Part shown: positions 42,839 through 51,130 of the stretch, piece after piece
Position numbering within the stretch: the stretch's first letter is position 1
How the letters are laid out: every line of letters starts with the position of its first letter
From: Roseomonas mucosa ATCC BAA-692
GTDB lineage: Bacteria; Pseudomonadota; Alphaproteobacteria; Acetobacterales; Acetobacteraceae
Direction: 5' to 3'
Length of the DNA: 64,000 nucleotides
Assembly: GCF_000622225.1 (NCBI RefSeq)
Contig: NZ_JHWD01000004.1
Coordinates: 62,001 to 126,000 of the forward strand
Translations under genes and position numbers: made by a program
The notes under the pieces: generated by a model
Database searches by the model: none
Told to the model about the DNA's origin: nothing
What the model saw: the letters and a program-made list of their open reading frames with translations, nothing else

Positions 42839-43474
42839 TCAGTGCAGTGCGCTGAGGCCGGGCGGCTCCTCGTTCACCGCGCCGACGCGCCACTGGCCGC
42901 TGAGATTCTCCAGCCGGGTCAGGGACAGGTTGCGGACGGAGAACTGCAACGCCTGATAGGGGCTGAAGCCGCAGGCATGGGCCAGCGCGGCGCGGATCGA
43001 GCCGCCATGCGCCACGATCACCAGCGATTCGCCCGGATACTTGTCCACCAGATCGTCCAGCACCGGGCCGACGCGCTTCACCACGTCGCCGACGCTTTCC
43101 CCGCCGGGCGGCCGCTCCTCGGCCGAATGCGGCCAGAACGGGTGCGGCGGGTCGCGCAACAGGGCGGTGAACTCCTCATGCGTCAGCCCCTGCCAGCGGC
43201 CCAGGTTCTGCTCGCGCATGTCCGGCAGCACGGTCAGCCTCTGCTCGGGATAGCCTCCGGCGAAGACGGCCGCCGCGGTGGAGCGGGTCCGCGCCAGCGG
43301 CGTGCAGAACCAGCGGGCCGGACGCGGCAGCCGCTCGGCCAGCCAGGCATGGGCCACCTGCTCCGCCGCCAGGGCCACGGTGCAGAGCGGCACGTCCATG
43401 TCCCCGTACATGGTCAGCCGGGCCGAGGGCTCGACGATGGCGTGCCGGATCAGGAAGAGGCGCGTCAGGATCAT
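42839..43474 (-). CDS. histidine phosphatase family protein
   Basis: The 211-residue phosphoglycerate-mutase-like enzyme has LFLIRHA from about residue 6, TPLARTRSTA, the E-rich GGESVGDVV block, and VAHGGSIRAAL with the second catalytic histidine. It is close in layout to alpha-ribazole phosphatases (CobC), but no cobalamin genes are nearby, so the substrate stays open. There is no signal peptide. Confidence 0.9.
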   Translation of the reverse strand: MILTRLFLIRHAIVEPSARLTMYGDMDVPLCTVALAAEQVAHAWLAERLPRPARWFCTPLARTRSTAAAVFAGGYPEQRLTVLPDMREQNLGRWQGLTHEEFTALLRDPPHPFWPHSAEERPPGGESVGDVVKRVGPVLDDLVDKYPGESLVIVAHGGSIRAALAHACGFSPYQALQFSVRNLSLTRLENLSGQWRVGAVNEEPPGLSALH

Positions 43475-43562
43475 GGCCCCGCTTATGGCCGAGGCACGGG
43501 CCGGTGAGAGCCCCCTTTGACGGCGCCCCTCCCGTGCCGTGGCGGCACGGGTCGACCGCCGT

Positions 43563-44429
43563 TCAGGCCGCGCGGGCCGAGCGCTGGCTCATCACCCCCG
43601 ACAGCATCACCACCGCCGCGCCCGCCATGGCCCAGGGCCCCGGCACCACGCCCCAGATCGCGAGGTCGAAGACCACCGCATAGGCGAGCGCGCTGAATTC
43701 CAGCGGCGCGAGGCGGGAGGCCGAGGCATGGCGGAAGGCCCCGGCCAGGCAGAGCGACGCCACGCCGGAGAAGACGCCGTTGGCCATCAGCGCCGCGAGA
43801 TCCCGCGTCCCGGGCGGCACCCAGCTTTCCATCAGGAAGGGCAGCAGCACCAGCAGCCCGGGGGCCGAGGTCCAGAGGATCAGCCGCGCCATCCCGGCCT
43901 CGTGCCGCAGCCAGCGGTTGATCGTCATGACGATGGAGTAGCAGACGGTGCCCATCAGGGCCCAGAGATAGGAGGCCACCGGCGCGCCGCCGGTCAGACC
44001 GGGCAGCAGCGACATCAGCACGCCGCCGAAGCCCAGCGCGCACCAGCCCCAGGCGGAGGCGGGAACCGGCTCCCGCAGGAAGAGCGCGGCCAGGGCCAGG
44101 GTGAAGAAAGGCGCGGTGAAATAGACGAGGTAGCCCTCGGCCAGGGCAAGGCCGCGCAGCGCCAGGAAGAAGCCGAAGGCCGAGCCCAGCATCCCGGCGG
44201 CGCGCAGCAGGTGCAGCCACGGATGCCGCGTGCCCAGATCGCCGCCCAGGCCGGGGCGCGCGAGGCGCGCGAGCAGCAGCAGGGTCAGCATGGTGGCATA
44301 GCGGATGCCCACCACCTGCTGCGGCGGGTAGTGCCCCGACAGCAGCTTGGAATTCGTGTCCAGCAGGGCAAAGAGGCCCAGCGCCGCCAGCAGCAGCAGA
44401 GGTCCGCGCACCCGGTTCGTCTCCCCCAT
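43563..44429 (-). CDS. DMT-family (EamA) permease
   Basis: This is a 288-residue protein with ten predicted helices in two EamA repeats, the arrangement of drug/metabolite exporters. The first repeat includes LFALLDTNSKLLSGHYPP and the end of each repeat has the usual proline-containing helix (PFFTLALAALFLREPVP). The start at 44429 is chosen as the first methionine before the first helix. An upstream stretch to 44591 would overlap the pyrD start and is charged and unconserved. Confidence 0.88.
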   Translation of the reverse strand: MGETNRVRGPLLLLAALGLFALLDTNSKLLSGHYPPQQVVGIRYATMLTLLLLARLARPGLGGDLGTRHPWLHLLRAAGMLGSAFGFFLALRGLALAEGYLVYFTAPFFTLALAALFLREPVPASAWGWCALGFGGVLMSLLPGLTGGAPVASYLWALMGTVCYSIVMTINRWLRHEAGMARLILWTSAPGLLVLLPFLMESWVPPGTRDLAALMANGVFSGVASLCLAGAFRHASASRLAPLEFSALAYAVVFDLAIWGVVPGPWAMAGAAVVMLSGVMSQRSARAA

Positions 44430-44566
44430 CCCCCCGCGGGCCGACAGGCCGACCGTCCCGCGGGCCGCGTATCCCTTGTCGCGGCTTCTCCCTGGCGCCG
44501 GGCGCGTGGTCAACCCGCGCAACCCGCGCTTCCCCCATGCCCGGCTTCGGTCCATAGGGGGCGCCG

Positions 44567-45628
44567 ATGACTCCTGCCCTCGCCTCCGCACTCATGCCGC
44601 TGATGCGCGGCATGGACCCCGAGCGCGCGCACGGCGCGGCGCTGCGGGCCCTGCGCCTCGGCCTCGCCGGCCGCGACCGCATGCCGGACGATCCCATCCT
44701 GGCCACCGGGGCGCTGGGCCTGCGCTTCCGCAACCCGGTCGGCCTCGCCGCCGGCTTCGACAAGGATGCGGTGGCGGTGCTGCCGCTGATGCGCCTGGGT
44801 TTCGGACTCGTCGAGGCCGGAACCGTCACGCCGCGCCCCCAGGCGGGCAATCCGAGGCCGCGCCTCTTCCGGCTGGAGGAGGACCGCGCGGTGGTCAACC
44901 GCATGGGCTTCAACAATGGCGGCCTCGACGCCTATGTGGCGCGGCTGGCGGCCCTGCCCCGCCCCCTGCCCGCCGTGCTGGGCGCCAATATCGGCATCAA
45001 CAAGGAAGGCGCCGATCCGGAGCGCGACTACCCTGCGCTCTATGCCGCCGTGGCGCCGCACGCGGATTACGTGACGCTCAACGTCTCCTCCCCCAACACG
45101 CCGGGGCTGCGGGACCTGCAAGGCGAGGCGCGTCTGGCCGCCATCCTCTCGGCCGTGGCGGAGCGCCGCGCCGGGCTGGCGAAGCAGCCGCCGCTGCTGG
45201 TGAAGATCGCCCCCGACCTCGCCGAGGATGCCCTGCCGGCCATCGTGGAAGCCTGCATCGCCCAGGGCGTGGCCGGGATCATCGTGTCCAACACCACCAT
45301 CGCCCGCCCCGCGACGCTGCGCTCGCCGCGCCGGGCCGAGGCGGGCGGCCTTTCCGGCCCGCCGCTCTTCGCCCCCTCCACCGCCATGCTGGCGGCGGTC
45401 CACCGGCTGGCGCGCGGGCGGCTCGTGCTGGTGGGGGCGGGCGGCGTCGGCAGCGCGGAACAGGCCTATGCCAAGATCCGGGCCGGGGCCTCGCTGGTGC
45501 AGATCTACGCGGCGCTGGCCTATGAGGGACCGGCGCTGATCCCGGACATCAGGCGCGGCCTCGCCGCGTTGCTGCGGCGCGACGGCTTCGCGCATATCTC
45601 GGACGCGGTGGGAGTTGACGCGGCATGA
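44567..45628 (+). CDS. pyrD: dihydroorotate dehydrogenase (quinone)
   Basis: The 353-residue class 2 enzyme oxidises dihydroorotate to orotate in pyrimidine synthesis and passes electrons to the quinone pool. An N-terminal hydrophobic/helical segment binds the membrane. The FMN barrel shows NPVGLAAGFDKDA, the FNNGG segment, LNVSSPNTPGLRDLQ with the catalytic serine, and GVGS...YAKIRAGASLVQIY. The next gene overlaps the stop by four bases. Confidence 0.96.
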   Translation: MTPALASALMPLMRGMDPERAHGAALRALRLGLAGRDRMPDDPILATGALGLRFRNPVGLAAGFDKDAVAVLPLMRLGFGLVEAGTVTPRPQAGNPRPRLFRLEEDRAVVNRMGFNNGGLDAYVARLAALPRPLPAVLGANIGINKEGADPERDYPALYAAVAPHADYVTLNVSSPNTPGLRDLQGEARLAAILSAVAERRAGLAKQPPLLVKIAPDLAEDALPAIVEACIAQGVAGIIVSNTTIARPATLRSPRRAEAGGLSGPPLFAPSTAMLAAVHRLARGRLVLVGAGGVGSAEQAYAKIRAGASLVQIYAALAYEGPALIPDIRRGLAALLRRDGFAHISDAVGVDAA

Positions 45629-46470
45629 AGATCTTCGAAGGCATTACCCCGCTGGCGGAGCGCTATGACGGCTTCGTGGTGGATCTCTGGGGCGTGGTGC
45701 ATGACGGGGTGCAGGCCTATCCCGGCGTCACCGACGCGCTGGCGCAGCTCCAGGCCGCCGGCAAGCGCGTGGTCTTCCTGAGCAACGCTCCGCGCCGCTC
45801 CTGGGTGGTGGAGGAGCTGCTGGCCCGGCTCGGCGTGCCGCGTTCGCTCTACGTGGACGCCGTGACCTCGGGCGAGGTCGCCTGGGAGATGCTGCGCGAC
45901 CGCACCGACCCCTGGTTCGCGAAGCTCGGCCGCCGCGCCTACCACCTCGGCCCGGCCACCGATCTCAGCGTGATCGAGACGCTGGACCTGACCCTGGCGG
46001 AGCGGCCGGATGGCGCGGACTTTCTGCTCAACACCGGCCCCGACCCGCAGCTCGGCCCGCATGCGCTGGAGCCCTATGACGCGGTGCTCCGGGCCTGCGC
46101 CGAGAAGGGCCTGCCGATGGTCTGCGTGAACCCGGACCGAGAGGTGGTGGTGGGCGGCCGCATCCTGCTCTGCGCCGGGGCCTTCGCCGACCGCTACCGC
46201 CTGCTGGGCGTCACCGACATCTTCGAGGTCGGCAAGCCGGACCCGACCGTCTATGGCCCGGTGCTGCGCCGCCTCGCCGTGCCGAAGGAGAAGGTCCTGG
46301 CCGTGGGCGACGGGCCGCGCACCGATCTCGCCGGGGCCAAGGCCGCCGGGCTCGACTGCGTCTGGGTGCTGAACGGCCTCTCCGCCGCGCTGGCGCCGGA
46401 CCAGCTCGACACCATCGCCGCCGCGGAAAAGGTCTTCCCCCTCGCGGCCCTGCGCGCCTTCCGGCCCTGA
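45625..46470 (+). CDS. TIGR01459-type HAD hydrolase
   Basis: The 281-residue HAD superfamily protein has motif I as VVDLWGVVHDG (16-26), motif II in VVFLSNAPR, motif III around K in EVGKPDP, and motif IV as VGDGPRTDLAGAK. This subfamily is typical of alphaproteobacteria and resembles NagD/p-nitrophenylphosphatase types. Its ATG overlaps the pyrD stop (ATGA), so it is translationally coupled, though the link to pyrimidine synthesis is not understood. Confidence 0.92.
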   Translation: MKIFEGITPLAERYDGFVVDLWGVVHDGVQAYPGVTDALAQLQAAGKRVVFLSNAPRRSWVVEELLARLGVPRSLYVDAVTSGEVAWEMLRDRTDPWFAKLGRRAYHLGPATDLSVIETLDLTLAERPDGADFLLNTGPDPQLGPHALEPYDAVLRACAEKGLPMVCVNPDREVVVGGRILLCAGAFADRYRLLGVTDIFEVGKPDPTVYGPVLRRLAVPKEKVLAVGDGPRTDLAGAKAAGLDCVWVLNGLSAALAPDQLDTIAAAEKVFPLAALRAFRP

Positions 46471-46889
46471 GGCGCAACCGGCGCGGCGCCCCGAATGCAG
46501 GGTGGCGTCGCCTGGTCCTGGCGTTGCGCTTCGTGGCCAGCCCCGGGGGAGGCTCCGCCTACCCCCGGAACCCCCACCGCCGGGGAGATCGTATCTCCCC
46601 GGACCCCACCTTGCGTGGGTGCGGGTGGCAAGGCCTGCCTTCCCGAACCCAGGGGGCAGGCGGGGCAAAGGAGCTCAAGAAGGAAAACACCCTGTCCGCG
46701 CTGGTGGCACCGGCAGTCCGCCGGAGAGCATGGCTCTCCGATGCGTCCGGCATCAGCGGAGGCCAACTCATCGGGTCCAGGGCCCGCAGTGTCCTGGCAG
46801 AGTGGGAGTTTGGGGGCGAGGCAGCGCCTCACCCTCAAAGGACGGCGCAAACTCATGACAGGCTCGCCCAGGGAAAGCCACCGTTCCGA
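46471..46889. repeat. multi-hairpin GC-rich intergenic element
   Basis: No gene is convincing in this 419-nt gap. From 46543 there is a chain of hairpins: CCGGGGGAGGC...GCCTACCCCCGG (46543-46568, one bulge), a perfect 10-bp stem CCGGGGAGAT-CGT-ATCTCCCCGG (46580-46602), and CCCAC-5 nt-GTGGG (46605-46619). A CCTGCC/GGCAGG pair then spans about 46634-46660. Such compound elements between genes in GC-rich alphaproteobacteria are often members of dispersed repeat families. The remaining sequence to 46889 shows nothing clear. Confidence 0.65.
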
Positions 46890-48992
46890 TCAGCCGAGGT
46901 AGCGCGCTCCGGCCTGTTGCAGCAGCCGGGCCTGGCGCAGGGCGCGGCGCTGTTCCGGCGACAGTCCTTCCTCCGGCGGCCATGCGGGCTCCGGCGAAGC
47001 TCGGCCCGCGCGCAGGGCCGCCGCCACGGCTTCCAGCCCGGCGGCCAGTTGCCGGCCGAATGCCGGGTCGCCGCTTCGGGAATGGCGGGCAGACTGCAAC
47101 CAAACGGCGGTGCTGGCACCAGCCAGGCGGCGCAGGAGCAGGAGGGCGGTCCCGGCGGCCTCCTGGCGTCGCTCGCCCTCGCCCCCATGCTCGCCCACCT
47201 GCCCCCAGGGCTCACGGGCGGCACGCTCGCGCAAGGCTTCGGCATTGACGCTGGCAAGCCCGGCCGCTCGCCGCGCCGCCTCGGTCGCCGCCCGGTCGGC
47301 GTCGGGTCCAAAAGCCAGCGCGGCATAGCGCGCATGCGCTTCCAATGCCCCGGCAAGGGCGAGGCGCAGCCGCTGCGGCGCCCGCTCCGGCCAGAGCAGC
47401 ATGGCCCCCGCCAGGGCGATGACGCTGCCCAGCACGTTGTTGAAGGCGCGCAGCCCGGCCAGCCCGGCATGGCTCGCGCCCGGCACGGTCAGGTCCACCA
47501 GCAGCACGAAGAGCGGCGTGAGGAAGAAGACGAAGAGCGCATAGCTCACGCCCCGGACCGCCAGGGTCGCCATGGCCAGGGGAAAGATCGCCAGGGTCAG
47601 CGCCAGGGGACCCTCCAGCACCCAGCCTAGGAAAGCGGCCGCCAGCCCGCCCAGCACGCTGCCGACCGCGCGTTCCAGCGCCCGGGGCCAGGTCGTGGCG
47701 ATCTCCGGCTGCTGCACCAGGATCACCGCCATCGTGGCCCAGTAGGCCTGCGGCAATTCCAGGAGATGGGCCAGCACCATCACCCCGGTCACCAGCACGG
47801 CCGAACGCAGGGCATGGCGGAAGACCAGCGACTCCCAGCGCAGGTTGGCCAGCAGCAGCACCCAGAACCTGTGGGCCTGCCGTGGCTGCGGCGCGGGCGG
47901 GCCAGCCGGCGCGTTGTCGATCATTCCGCGCAGGGCGGCGGCCATGGCGTGCAGGCCCTCCCCCGCCTCGCTTTCCGGCGCGGCGGGCATGGCCTCCAGC
48001 CGGGCCAGGGCGGCGCGCAGCCGGGCATCGGGCGGCTGCCCCGCCTCCATCAGCCGGGACTGGCGCAGCAGCACCACGGCCAGTTGCCGCAACTGGCGCC
48101 GGGCGGCCCGGCGGTCCGGTGGCGTGGGCCGCTGGCCCTGCTCCTCCAGCCGGTCCTCCAGCGCGATCAGCAGGGCGAAAAGCCGTTCCGCCGTTTCCAG
48201 CCCGATCAGCAGCCGCCCCACCGCGTCGCGCAGGCCACGGGCGCGGAGGAGCTGCTCCAGGGCAGCGCGGGCATTCTCGATGGACAGGCGCACGGCGCGG
48301 CGGTGGCGCCCGGCATGCTCGCCCCAGGCATTCTCCGTCGAACCCTCCGCGAGAAGCCGGTCCAGGTCGGCGCACAGGGCAGCCAGGTCGCGGAAGGCCG
48401 CGGCCAGGGCCAGGCGCGAGGGGCGGAAGGGATGGATGCGCCAGAGGGTCAGGCTGAGCAGCAGCGCCCAAAGGCAGCCCCCCGCGAAGATCAGCCCGAA
48501 TTCCAGCGCCGCCCCGGCGGAATGAACCGGCTGGTCTGCCGCCACCGCGAAGGCCACCACCGCCAGGGCGCCGGCCTGGGTGATGGCGGCGCCGTAGAGG
48601 CGGCCCAGCCCGCCCAGGAAGGTGCAGAGGCACAGCAGCGCTGCCGCGAAGGGCCAGCCCAGCCCGCCGCTGACAGCCCCTGCCAGGGCGCAGAGGGTGG
48701 AGACGGCCGCGTAGCCCGCCATGAGCCGCGCCCGCTCCCGCCCTGGCCCGCCCGGGTCGGCGAGGCAGGTCCAGAGCGCCGCGATCGCGGCCCAGGACAG
48801 GGCAGGCCAGTGGAGGAGCTCCATCACCAGCACCACCAGGGCGCAGGCGGCGGCGGCACGGAGGCCTTCGCCCAGGCTGACGGCGCGGGGGGAGAGCGAG
48901 ATCGACCAGCGCCCCAGCCGGGCCGAAAGGCGCTCCGGCCAGGCGGGGCCGGCGCGGCGCCGGGCGATCGGCCGGGGACGGGCCGGGGTCAT
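46890..48992 (-). CDS. FUSC-family membrane protein
   Basis: The 700-residue protein has two sets of membrane helices (about 45-190 and 395-545) with a soluble segment between (about 195-390), the FUSC layout also seen in the efflux operon at 34-36 kb. It is not accompanied by HlyD or DUF1656 genes. The C-terminal part holds FUSC_2-like helices and a long charged tail. Substrate unknown. There may be a start a few codons further in. Confidence 0.85.
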   Translation of the reverse strand: MTPARPRPIARRRAGPAWPERLSARLGRWSISLSPRAVSLGEGLRAAAACALVVLVMELLHWPALSWAAIAALWTCLADPGGPGRERARLMAGYAAVSTLCALAGAVSGGLGWPFAAALLCLCTFLGGLGRLYGAAITQAGALAVVAFAVAADQPVHSAGAALEFGLIFAGGCLWALLLSLTLWRIHPFRPSRLALAAAFRDLAALCADLDRLLAEGSTENAWGEHAGRHRRAVRLSIENARAALEQLLRARGLRDAVGRLLIGLETAERLFALLIALEDRLEEQGQRPTPPDRRAARRQLRQLAVVLLRQSRLMEAGQPPDARLRAALARLEAMPAAPESEAGEGLHAMAAALRGMIDNAPAGPPAPQPRQAHRFWVLLLANLRWESLVFRHALRSAVLVTGVMVLAHLLELPQAYWATMAVILVQQPEIATTWPRALERAVGSVLGGLAAAFLGWVLEGPLALTLAIFPLAMATLAVRGVSYALFVFFLTPLFVLLVDLTVPGASHAGLAGLRAFNNVLGSVIALAGAMLLWPERAPQRLRLALAGALEAHARYAALAFGPDADRAATEAARRAAGLASVNAEALRERAAREPWGQVGEHGGEGERRQEAAGTALLLLRRLAGASTAVWLQSARHSRSGDPAFGRQLAAGLEAVAAALRAGRASPEPAWPPEEGLSPEQRRALRQARLLQQAGARYLG

Positions 48993-49149
48993 GGCCCATG
49001 CTGTCCATCATGATGGGACGCGGTGCCTGCCGCCCGGTGCGGCGACGCCCGACATCCCGCCGGGCGGGAGACCTTCCGGGGCGGCACGATCCCCGGCATC
49101 GTGGGATGCGTCATCCTGGGATCACCTCCGCCACGCGGCGATTCACGAT

Positions 49150-49164
49150 TGCTGCATTGCAGCA
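49150..49164. promoter_or_regulatory. 15-bp perfect palindrome TGCTGCA-T-TGCAGCA
   Basis: This sits in the 221-nt gap upstream of the second FUSC gene (158 nt before its ATG on the minus strand), in a less GC-rich pocket (CACGATTGCTGCATTGCAGCATAG). It may be an operator or a small stem-loop. No regulator gene is next to it. Confidence 0.4.
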
Positions 49165-49213
49165 TAGCGGCTTTCGTAGCCGGGTCGCCAGCCCCCTGCC
49201 GCGGGGCGCAGCC

Positions 49214-49933
49214 TCAGCCGATCCGCAGCAGTGTCGAACCGTTGAGCCGCAACCAGTCCTGGGCCGCCTCGCGATGCGGGGTGCGCGTTTCCACCAGCGC
49301 CCAGAAGCGGGCGGAATGGTTGAGCTCGCGCAGATGCGCAACCTCGTGCGCCGCCACGTAGTCCAGCACCCAGCCGGGCGCCATCACGAGGCGCCAGGAA
49401 AAGGCCAGGGTGCCGTCCGGCGCGCAGGAACCCCAGCGCGAGCGGGTGTCCTTCAGCCGGACCGCGCGCGGGTGCACCGCCAGCGCCCGGGCATGTTCCG
49501 CCACCAGGGGGGCGATGCGCCGGCGCGCCTCGGCCCGCAGGAAGTCGCCGACCCGGCGCGCGACGAATTCCGGGGCGCCGGCAACGACGATGCGGCCGTC
49601 CTGCAGGAAGGCGCCCCCCCGTGCCTGGGGCTCGTGGCGGATCGGGTGCGGCACCCCGCCGAGCGGGATCTCCGCCCCGTCCTGGAAAGGCTGCGGCGGC
49701 GCCAGGGAGGACAGGCGCTCCATCACCCAGGCGGCATGGGCGGTGAGCAACGCCATGCCCTGCTGGCGGCTGGCACGCGGCGGCAGGGTGACGATCACCT
49801 CGGCGGCACAGGGGTCGATGCGCAGCGAGACGCGGCGGGCCCGGCTCGAACGCTGCCAGCGCACCGGACAGGGGATCGGCCGGTTGAGCGGCCCCGTCCG
49901 CAGGGGGACGCTCTCGGTGGTGCTCGGCTCCAT
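49214..49933 (-). CDS. YgjP/DUF45-type metallopeptidase
   Basis: The 239-residue protein carries the zinc motif HEVAH (196-200) and a likely third ligand His206 in ELNHS. The upstream RWGSC block (167-171) is the hallmark of the YgjP family (M48/DUF45-like). The ATG at 49933 is chosen because the preceding frame is unconserved. Activity is unknown, and it is cytoplasmic by lack of a signal. Confidence 0.9.
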   Translation of the reverse strand: MEPSTTESVPLRTGPLNRPIPCPVRWQRSSRARRVSLRIDPCAAEVIVTLPPRASRQQGMALLTAHAAWVMERLSSLAPPQPFQDGAEIPLGGVPHPIRHEPQARGGAFLQDGRIVVAGAPEFVARRVGDFLRAEARRRIAPLVAEHARALAVHPRAVRLKDTRSRWGSCAPDGTLAFSWRLVMAPGWVLDYVAAHEVAHLRELNHSARFWALVETRTPHREAAQDWLRLNGSTLLRIG

Positions 49934-50007
49934 GCCGGACAGAATGCCCGGACGGAGGCCCCGGGACAACGCCCGGCTTCCCATCCGGGCGACGGGCACG
50001 GACCGCC

Positions 50008-50334
50008 TCAGCCGGGCAGGCCCTTCATCTCGATCTCGACAAAGGAAAGCGGCGCCTCGCCGGCATTGATCACGTTGTGCTCCGCCCCCGCCAGGCGATC
50101 ATAGGCCAGCCCGGCCTGGAGCTGGCTGGTGACGCTGGTGCCGTCCGCCATCTCCACCAGCAGGGTCCCGTCCGTCACCGGCACCACGACATAGGCCCAT
50201 CCGTGGCGATGGGCGCCCGTCTCGGCACCCGGGGCGAAGTCCCAGCGGGTGACGCGCACGCGCTCATTGTCCGACTGGAGGGTGGCGACGGCGGGAACGC
50301 GGCAGCGGAGGGCTTCGCGGGCGAACTGGCTCAT
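50008..50334 (-). CDS. cupin-domain protein
   Basis: The 108-residue single cupin has the metal motif G-x5-HRHGW (His42, His44), and the second motif region AGAEHNVINAGEAPLSFVEIEM. AGGAGT with a 6-nt spacer precedes the ATG at 50334. Such short cupins are typical of small-molecule-binding or dioxygenase-like proteins, and the ligand is not identifiable. Confidence 0.9.
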   Translation of the reverse strand: MSQFAREALRCRVPAVATLQSDNERVRVTRWDFAPGAETGAHRHGWAYVVVPVTDGTLLVEMADGTSVTSQLQAGLAYDRLAGAEHNVINAGEAPLSFVEIEMKGLPG

Positions 50335-50434
50335 GCCTGGACTCCTGGGCTGGCGGCGCGACGGCATGGGCCGTGGCACCACGGCGAGGGTGGAAAGGGC
50401 GCGGAGCGCCTGGTCCAGCCTCTCCCCGGATGGT

Positions 50435-50956
50435 TCAGGCTGGCAAGGGGCGCCGACGCCAGTGGACGCGGGCGGCCTCGCTTCCGCCCCGGGTGGCCGG
50501 AGCCGGACGCGGCCAGCGCCCCGGCCAGTCCACCACATGATCCTCCAGCGCCCCTGCGCGGCGCTCACTCACCACCCGCCCGGCCACGGAAACGCCGGCG
50601 CCCTGGACGGTGGCCGGGTCGCCGGAAACCAGCGGATGCCATTCGGGCAGGTCCCTGCCCTCAGCGACGAGGCGGTAGCCGCAGCTCGGCGGCAGCCAGT
50701 CGATGCGCTTCAGCCGGGCCGGGGTCAGCTTCACGCAGTCGGGCACCTTGGCCCGGCGGTTGGCATAGTCGGAGCAGAGGGCGGTCGAGGTGTCGAGCAG
50801 GCGGCAGGCCACCTCGGTCCAGTGGATCTCATCCGTGTCGTCGTCGCGCAGCTTGTGCAGGCAGCAGCGGCCGCAGCCGTCGCAAAGGCTCTCCCATTCG
50901 CTCCGCGTCATCTCGGAGGGGGATTTCGCCTTCCAGAAAGGCAGGTCAGGAAGCAT
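50435..50956 (-). CDS. YcgN-family cysteine cluster protein (UPF0260)
   Basis: This 173-residue protein has the CxGCGRCC-type start of the family (Cys25, Cys28, Cys31, Cys32), then Cys51, Cys61, Cys74 and Cys92 in the right order, suggesting metal or Fe-S binding. The C-terminal 40 residues are Arg/Pro-rich and not typical. The ATG at 50956 is chosen because FWKAKSP is the family N-terminus. Confidence 0.88.
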   Translation of the reverse strand: MLPDLPFWKAKSPSEMTRSEWESLCDGCGRCCLHKLRDDDTDEIHWTEVACRLLDTSTALCSDYANRRAKVPDCVKLTPARLKRIDWLPPSCGYRLVAEGRDLPEWHPLVSGDPATVQGAGVSVAGRVVSERRAGALEDHVVDWPGRWPRPAPATRGGSEAARVHWRRRPLPA

Positions 50957-51037
50957 CCCGCCAAGCTGAGCGCCCCATGGCGCAAACACAAGGCGAAAAC
51001 CAGCGGCCCTGCCCCGCCGGTTTCTCTCACACGCCGT

Positions 51038-51062
51038 GGGGCCGGAGTCCTCCTCCGGCCCC
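51038..51062. terminator. GC-rich hairpin downstream of the SDR-repeat gene
   Basis: GGGGCCGGAG and CTCCGGCCCC pair perfectly over a 5-nt loop, about 70 nt after the end of the SDR-repeat gene on the minus strand. No T-run follows, so it may need Rho or act as an RNA stabiliser. Confidence 0.45.
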
Positions 51063-51130
51063 GCGGATCCGCTTCCAGCCAAAGCCCCGGACTGGCGCTT
51101 GGCAGGCCTCCGGGGCCGGGCCGGAGGGTT

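Noticed and set aside
46495-46902. Short plus-strand frames in the gap after the HAD gene
   Set aside because: Their translations follow the hairpin element and have no conserved features. The multi-hairpin structure is a better explanation.
51082-51120. Second hairpin (GCCCCGGA/TCCGGGGC) downstream of the SDR-repeat gene
   Set aside because: Its 17-nt loop makes it weaker than the neighbouring 10-bp stem, so I listed only the stronger one.
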